From: Hemicentrotus pulcherrimus
Taxonomy: Eukaryota; Echinodermata; Echinoidea; Camarodonta; Strongylocentrotidae
Direction: 5' to 3'
Length of the DNA stretch: 64,000 nt
Assembly: GCA_003118195.1 (NCBI GenBank)
Contig: BEXV01000308.1
Location: 45,797-109,796, forward strand
In this document: in pieces, positions 60,073 to 64,000 of the stretch
Layout: each line of letters starts with the position of its first letter
Numbering within the stretch: the first letter of the stretch is position 1
Translations under genes and position numbers: made by a program
The notes under the pieces: generated by a model
Database searches by the model: none
What the model was told of the DNA's origin: nothing
Seen by the model: the letters and a program-made list of their open reading frames with translations, nothing else

Positions 60073-63000
60073 TAACCAATCCAATCCAATCGGGTAAATG
60101 AGCGCCAATATCTAATTGCCTAATCAATGGCACTGATGAGACTGAAAAACTACAGAATATACCATCCATGGTTGAACAGTGAAAAGACGTAGGTAGTGGC
60201 CAGTTGTAAGCAATGTGGAATAGGTATGTCTTTTGCTGGGTTTTGAAAGTGGATAATAGCTGGGCACAAGAGCCTGAACCATAACTCTCTATCACAGACA
60301 AAATAAAAGCTGGAGGAAATAATGAATCACCAGAAAGAATGTTTGTCCAACAAAGACCAAGTAATCACATTTATTAGACATTCTCAGAATACTTTCATTG
60401 TGTGCAACATTGTAGTCGAGTGTCATCTACATAATGTACATGTATCGGTACATATAAATTGTTACTTTAGTGGAAAAGGGTCATTTGATTGCTTTTATTA
60501 TCAATGGCTGTTATCTCTTTTTGCTACAAAGCTTGATGATAAGGGATGATCTAAAATGACAAAACATTTTGCTCCTAAGTAAACTGTCTTATGTAAATAG
60601 ACTATTCGGTTGCAAAACATTGACATTTTTTCTAGAGGAGTTATCGGTCGTTGAAAGACATGGCATCTCTTCCAGGTATTATTGATTTTAAATTCATCAT
60701 ATTTTTATTCTTCACCCCCCCCCCTGCAGTTTTGTGTTTGTTTGTAAATGGCATGGTGCCAGAGAATTGATCATTGTGAGTCATTGAGTCTATATTACTT
60801 CAGACAGAAACAAATGCTATCAGGATATGAGACAAGCAAAACAAAAATGAGGTGAAATTGTTCTTGAATGTGAAATACATTCTTGAAAAGGAAGGAAGCT
60901 TGGAAATGCTGTCATGAAGAAATCAGAGGTAAAAATTGCCTCTTTTAGAATATAACACATACAGACAAATTCTAAAGGGGAAATATGAAAATTCCAACAG
61001 ACTCCTACCTAATAAGGAATCTAAAACTAACAAAAAAAATTGCCTGAGCTTATTTGACATGCAGGTTTTCATCAATCTTTTCTCTTTCCTGGCAACAACA
61101 ATCAGAGACAGAACACCAGAAATGAGAACAAAGTTGATCTGCTCATGAATTTATAAGCATTCTCGATGAAGTTGTAGGAATATATAAAAAAAAAATGAAA
61201 ATGCCTTCAAGATACACTACAAAGAAGGGAAAGAAAGAACAATTTCATGAGTAATTTGCATGGGGATCATCTGACTTTTGATCAATCTCCTCCATCTATC
61301 TCTCACTTCAGGCACTAAGCTTTTTTGTCTCCTGGTGAACCAAACAAAAAAAAATTGATGGCATTTGGAGGGAGGAGAAGTCTTGCCCTATACCCATTTC
61401 CCTACATTACTCTAATTCTTTGCCACTTTAATGTCAGTTACCATCCAGCTGTAATGCCTCGTTAAAGCCTGGTTTACAAGTGATGTAGTGAAACGTCTTA
61501 AAAACAATGCGGCGAAATGAAATGACACAAGCGCAGTGCATCACACATTTATGTATCTCACAGTATACAGACAAGAAATGATGCCTAGGGGACTCTGTTG
61601 CTCACAGCTATTTCTTTCATCTCTACCTGTCATTCAAGAAACACTCAAATTGTTTTCATTTTGCAGTGGCGATTTTTTGAGGCGCTTTATCCTTCCCGTT
61701 TGAACAAGGCTTTACAGGTGCGGCTTGCATCTCGAGGGGGAAAGGGCAGACATTATTTCTCCATTTGTCACAAAATTGCTCTGAAATGTTACTGGGCCAA
61801 TGCCCTAAAAACCCTCTTGTTTCATTCCCTTTATTACCTACATGTACAATGTACCTTCAGGTGCAGAGCACAACTAGATGGATACTTAGGCTTCCCCCGT
61901 ACATCTTAATTTGTCTCTGTACCTCAGATGTCAACCGAATTATTACACATTCCTTTATTTAGAATGAGCGATGTCTTCTTTTATTTGCCCTTAGCAAGTG
62001 GAAAGGTTGAATTATCAATTTCTGTAAGTTCATGAATACATGCAAGATTGTCCCTAGTTGTGTTGATCTTTCATTTTTAGGGTACCTACTTTAATAAATA
62101 CATTTCGTTAACCTATATGTCAGCCTAATTACATCAATATATTTGATTGAATGCCCCCAAACCAGACTAAGTACTACAGGAAAAGATTATATATCATACC
62201 ACTGAAGACAAAAGAAAAAATAAATCTTGGTCATGTCTCGAAAAATACATACTTTCTAACAAAGTTGTGAAAGAATGGTTTTTAGTAGAACTACTTTCTA
62301 AGGAAGAAATAGTTCAACCAGTGCATTGGGAAAGCAAGAGAATGGCCTCTAAATGTATGTGGTAGTCTTCATTTATATCTTATTTATAATGCACAATTTT
62401 AATTATATCTTATATACAGGTAATGGATTATAAATTGTTAACGTATGAAGTCACATTTTCCTTTTTAGTTATAATGAAACTACTATATTGAACTACTACG
62501 GGTATATGTCTATGAATTCGTTTGTCCATGTACATTTCATAACCTTATTTCATGTTTTCTTGTATTTCACTGTAATCTGGAATGATTCTTAGTACAACTA
62601 CATGTTAACGCACCAATTAAGCTGTTAATTTTAATCAGTAGGCTATTCTCATAACTTAAAATCATGCATTCTTTGTGTACCGGTACATAAATCTGCCCCC
62701 CTCCAAAAAACAAATCCTTTCACAGCTTCTTGAATACTGTCTTGCCAGAGGGCGTACTTGGAAAGCAGTTTTGTTAAACTGAATGTACCTACCCTCTATA
62801 TTAAATAAAACATGAATAAATAAATAAATAATACCTAGCAAAAACTAGTGGATTAAAAAGCAATGAAATGATGACAGCTACAAGGAAACATTGTTTGTTG
62901 AGAAAAAAGCTGAATGAAATTCCTCATCACTGTATCAACATAGACAAGAAGCACCATTAATTTCAATGCAATGAGGATAATAGCTTACACTGGTATTCTA

Positions 63001-64000
63001 ATGTACTTCATTGGACCATTAATAGCACAATTCTGAGCTAAATTGTGCATGAAACAGCAGCTCACGCAAATTTAAACCACACTATAAAAGAGGGTGAATA
63101 CTGTACATTAGCAGTGATATTAGGACCCCCAAAAAGCATATATATGTGTACAAATCCAAAAACATAATGAGGGTTTAACTTTCCCAATGATTGGAAAGTT
63201 AGAAAGTAGGGAAAATACCTACTTGAATCAATTTATCGTCATTGGGTAGCACAATAACGTGTCCCAGTTGTCAATATTCCAAGCCTTGGTATGTTTAAAA
63301 GTGCCATTGAATAATGGATGTGCATGTAGATGAGGGGGAGGGGGTGTCTAAATGGTATGTTGCTTGATGAAAAGGGGAGGGAGGGGTGCACACTATTAAC
63401 AAAGGTAAAGTTTAATCGCCATGGGTTATTACGTACATGTATCTGTAATTTGTTGAAGGTCGGGACTGTTCAAAGGAATGCTTTGAAAATATCTCTAGAA
63501 TGATGCTAAAAGGTCTTTTTTTTTAAAATCGGAATAGAGGTTAAAGACCTGTCTATCAACAGAATTCAGGTTTTTATTATGAGATCTAATCAGGAAATCC
63601 AGGCTCAAATATCTATACCACTGCATTGTCCTGAAGGCAATTTCATGCACGAGAAAACATGAAAGGAAAAGAAGATTAATATACAGACCTATATATTAAC
63701 GAGATAAATATACTAAGCATATCTAAGCATTGAAAACACTATTTCAAACAATGTTCTAATATATATTACTTAGCCTATTGTTTTTAAAATCATCTCATGG
63801 CATTTGTGGTAAATGAATCAAATTCCCCAGCTGTTGATAGAAAATCCTGCAAAGTCCATTTTCTACCCTGATCCGCCACTTAAAATGCTTTTTAACACAT
63901 GACCCGTGTCAACCTCAAAGTTCAAATACCTCCAGAGTTTTACCGACCCATCCCATTCAAGGGAATTGACCAAAAAAGAAACAGGGAGAGGGGAGATGGA

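Larger units (their letters stand above)
58743..64000 (-). other. Presumed TADA2B upstream intron or flanking DNA
   Basis: The remaining TADA2B exons (ZZ, SANT and central coiled region) must lie upstream on the minus strand, at higher coordinates. I scanned for their motifs and donor/acceptor pairs and found none convincing, so this stretch is probably intron. It contains the perfect hairpin at 58.85 kb, the unidentified patch at 59.3-59.7 kb and a retroelement tail at 60.03 kb. Confidence 0.45.

Noticed and set aside
61052..61095. K/E-rich minus-strand stretch after a good acceptor, possible TADA2B exon
   Set aside because: It meets a stop codon and has no donor site in a usable position.
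63222..63280. Minus-strand peptide-like stretch (VIVLPNDDKLIQV) before a donor
   Set aside because: No acceptor keeps the frame open, and it does not resemble TADA2B.

Overview
This window is animal nuclear DNA, most likely from an echinoderm and probably a sea urchin. It is AT-rich, almost entirely non-coding, and full of microsatellites, minisatellites, short diverged tandem repeats, fold-back elements and tRNA-derived SINEs. The only gene I can name is at the right-hand end: the last three coding exons of TADA2B (transcriptional adaptor 2-beta, an ADA2-type SAGA subunit), on the minus strand. The echinoderm assignment rests on the general look of the SINEs, their tails and the repeat mix, judged from memory, so it is inference. 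The animal assignment rests on the intron-split TADA2B C-terminus and is firm. There is no bacterial, viral, rRNA or CRISPR signal. Nearly all longer open frames are chance frames or translations of (GA)n/(CT)n tracts.

Layout. 1-6.5 kb: gene-free AT-rich DNA ending at a (TA)n tract and a 182-base assembly gap. 6.7-12 kb: a tRNA-derived SINE (about 8.73-8.93 kb), a (GA)n tract, a 147-bp fold-back element (10.1 kb) and an ACACCTTAGTCTTC-type minisatellite (11.7-11.9 kb). 12-24 kb: a CT tract, a second SINE family (16.2 kb), a three-copy diverged tandem repeat (16.9-17.3 kb) and a 34-bp-arm inverted repeat (23.5 kb). 24-31 kb: CT tracts, a few coding-like patches on the minus strand (25.2, 27.0 and 27.9-28.1 kb), and a GGGGCAC-type satellite running into a 524-base gap. 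31-40 kb: a 104-bp duplication, a roughly 200-230-bp repeat array (32.2-33.1 kb), a (TAC)n tract, a 152-bp duplication (35.0 kb), long GA-rich polypurine tracts (36.1-38.3 kb) and a three-copy 245-275-bp tandem repeat (38.8-39.6 kb). 40-50 kb: a CpG-rich patch (41.0 kb), a minus-strand copy of the 16.2-kb SINE (41.8-42.0 kb), a promoter-like patch with CACGTGAC and inverted CCAAT (46.2 kb), a likely LINE 3' end with a perfect hairpin (46.6-46.95 kb) and a GGTCTA-type minisatellite (48.1 kb). 50-57.4 kb: no recognisable coding sequence; it lies downstream of the TADA2B stop and may include a long 3' UTR. 57.4-58.7 kb: TADA2B exons. 58.7-64 kb: presumed upstream intron DNA, with a short coding-like CpG-bearing patch at 59.3-59.7 kb that I could not identify.

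There is no operon-like organisation. The main interest lies in the repeats, several of which have unusual internal order, and in a few unidentified exon candidates.
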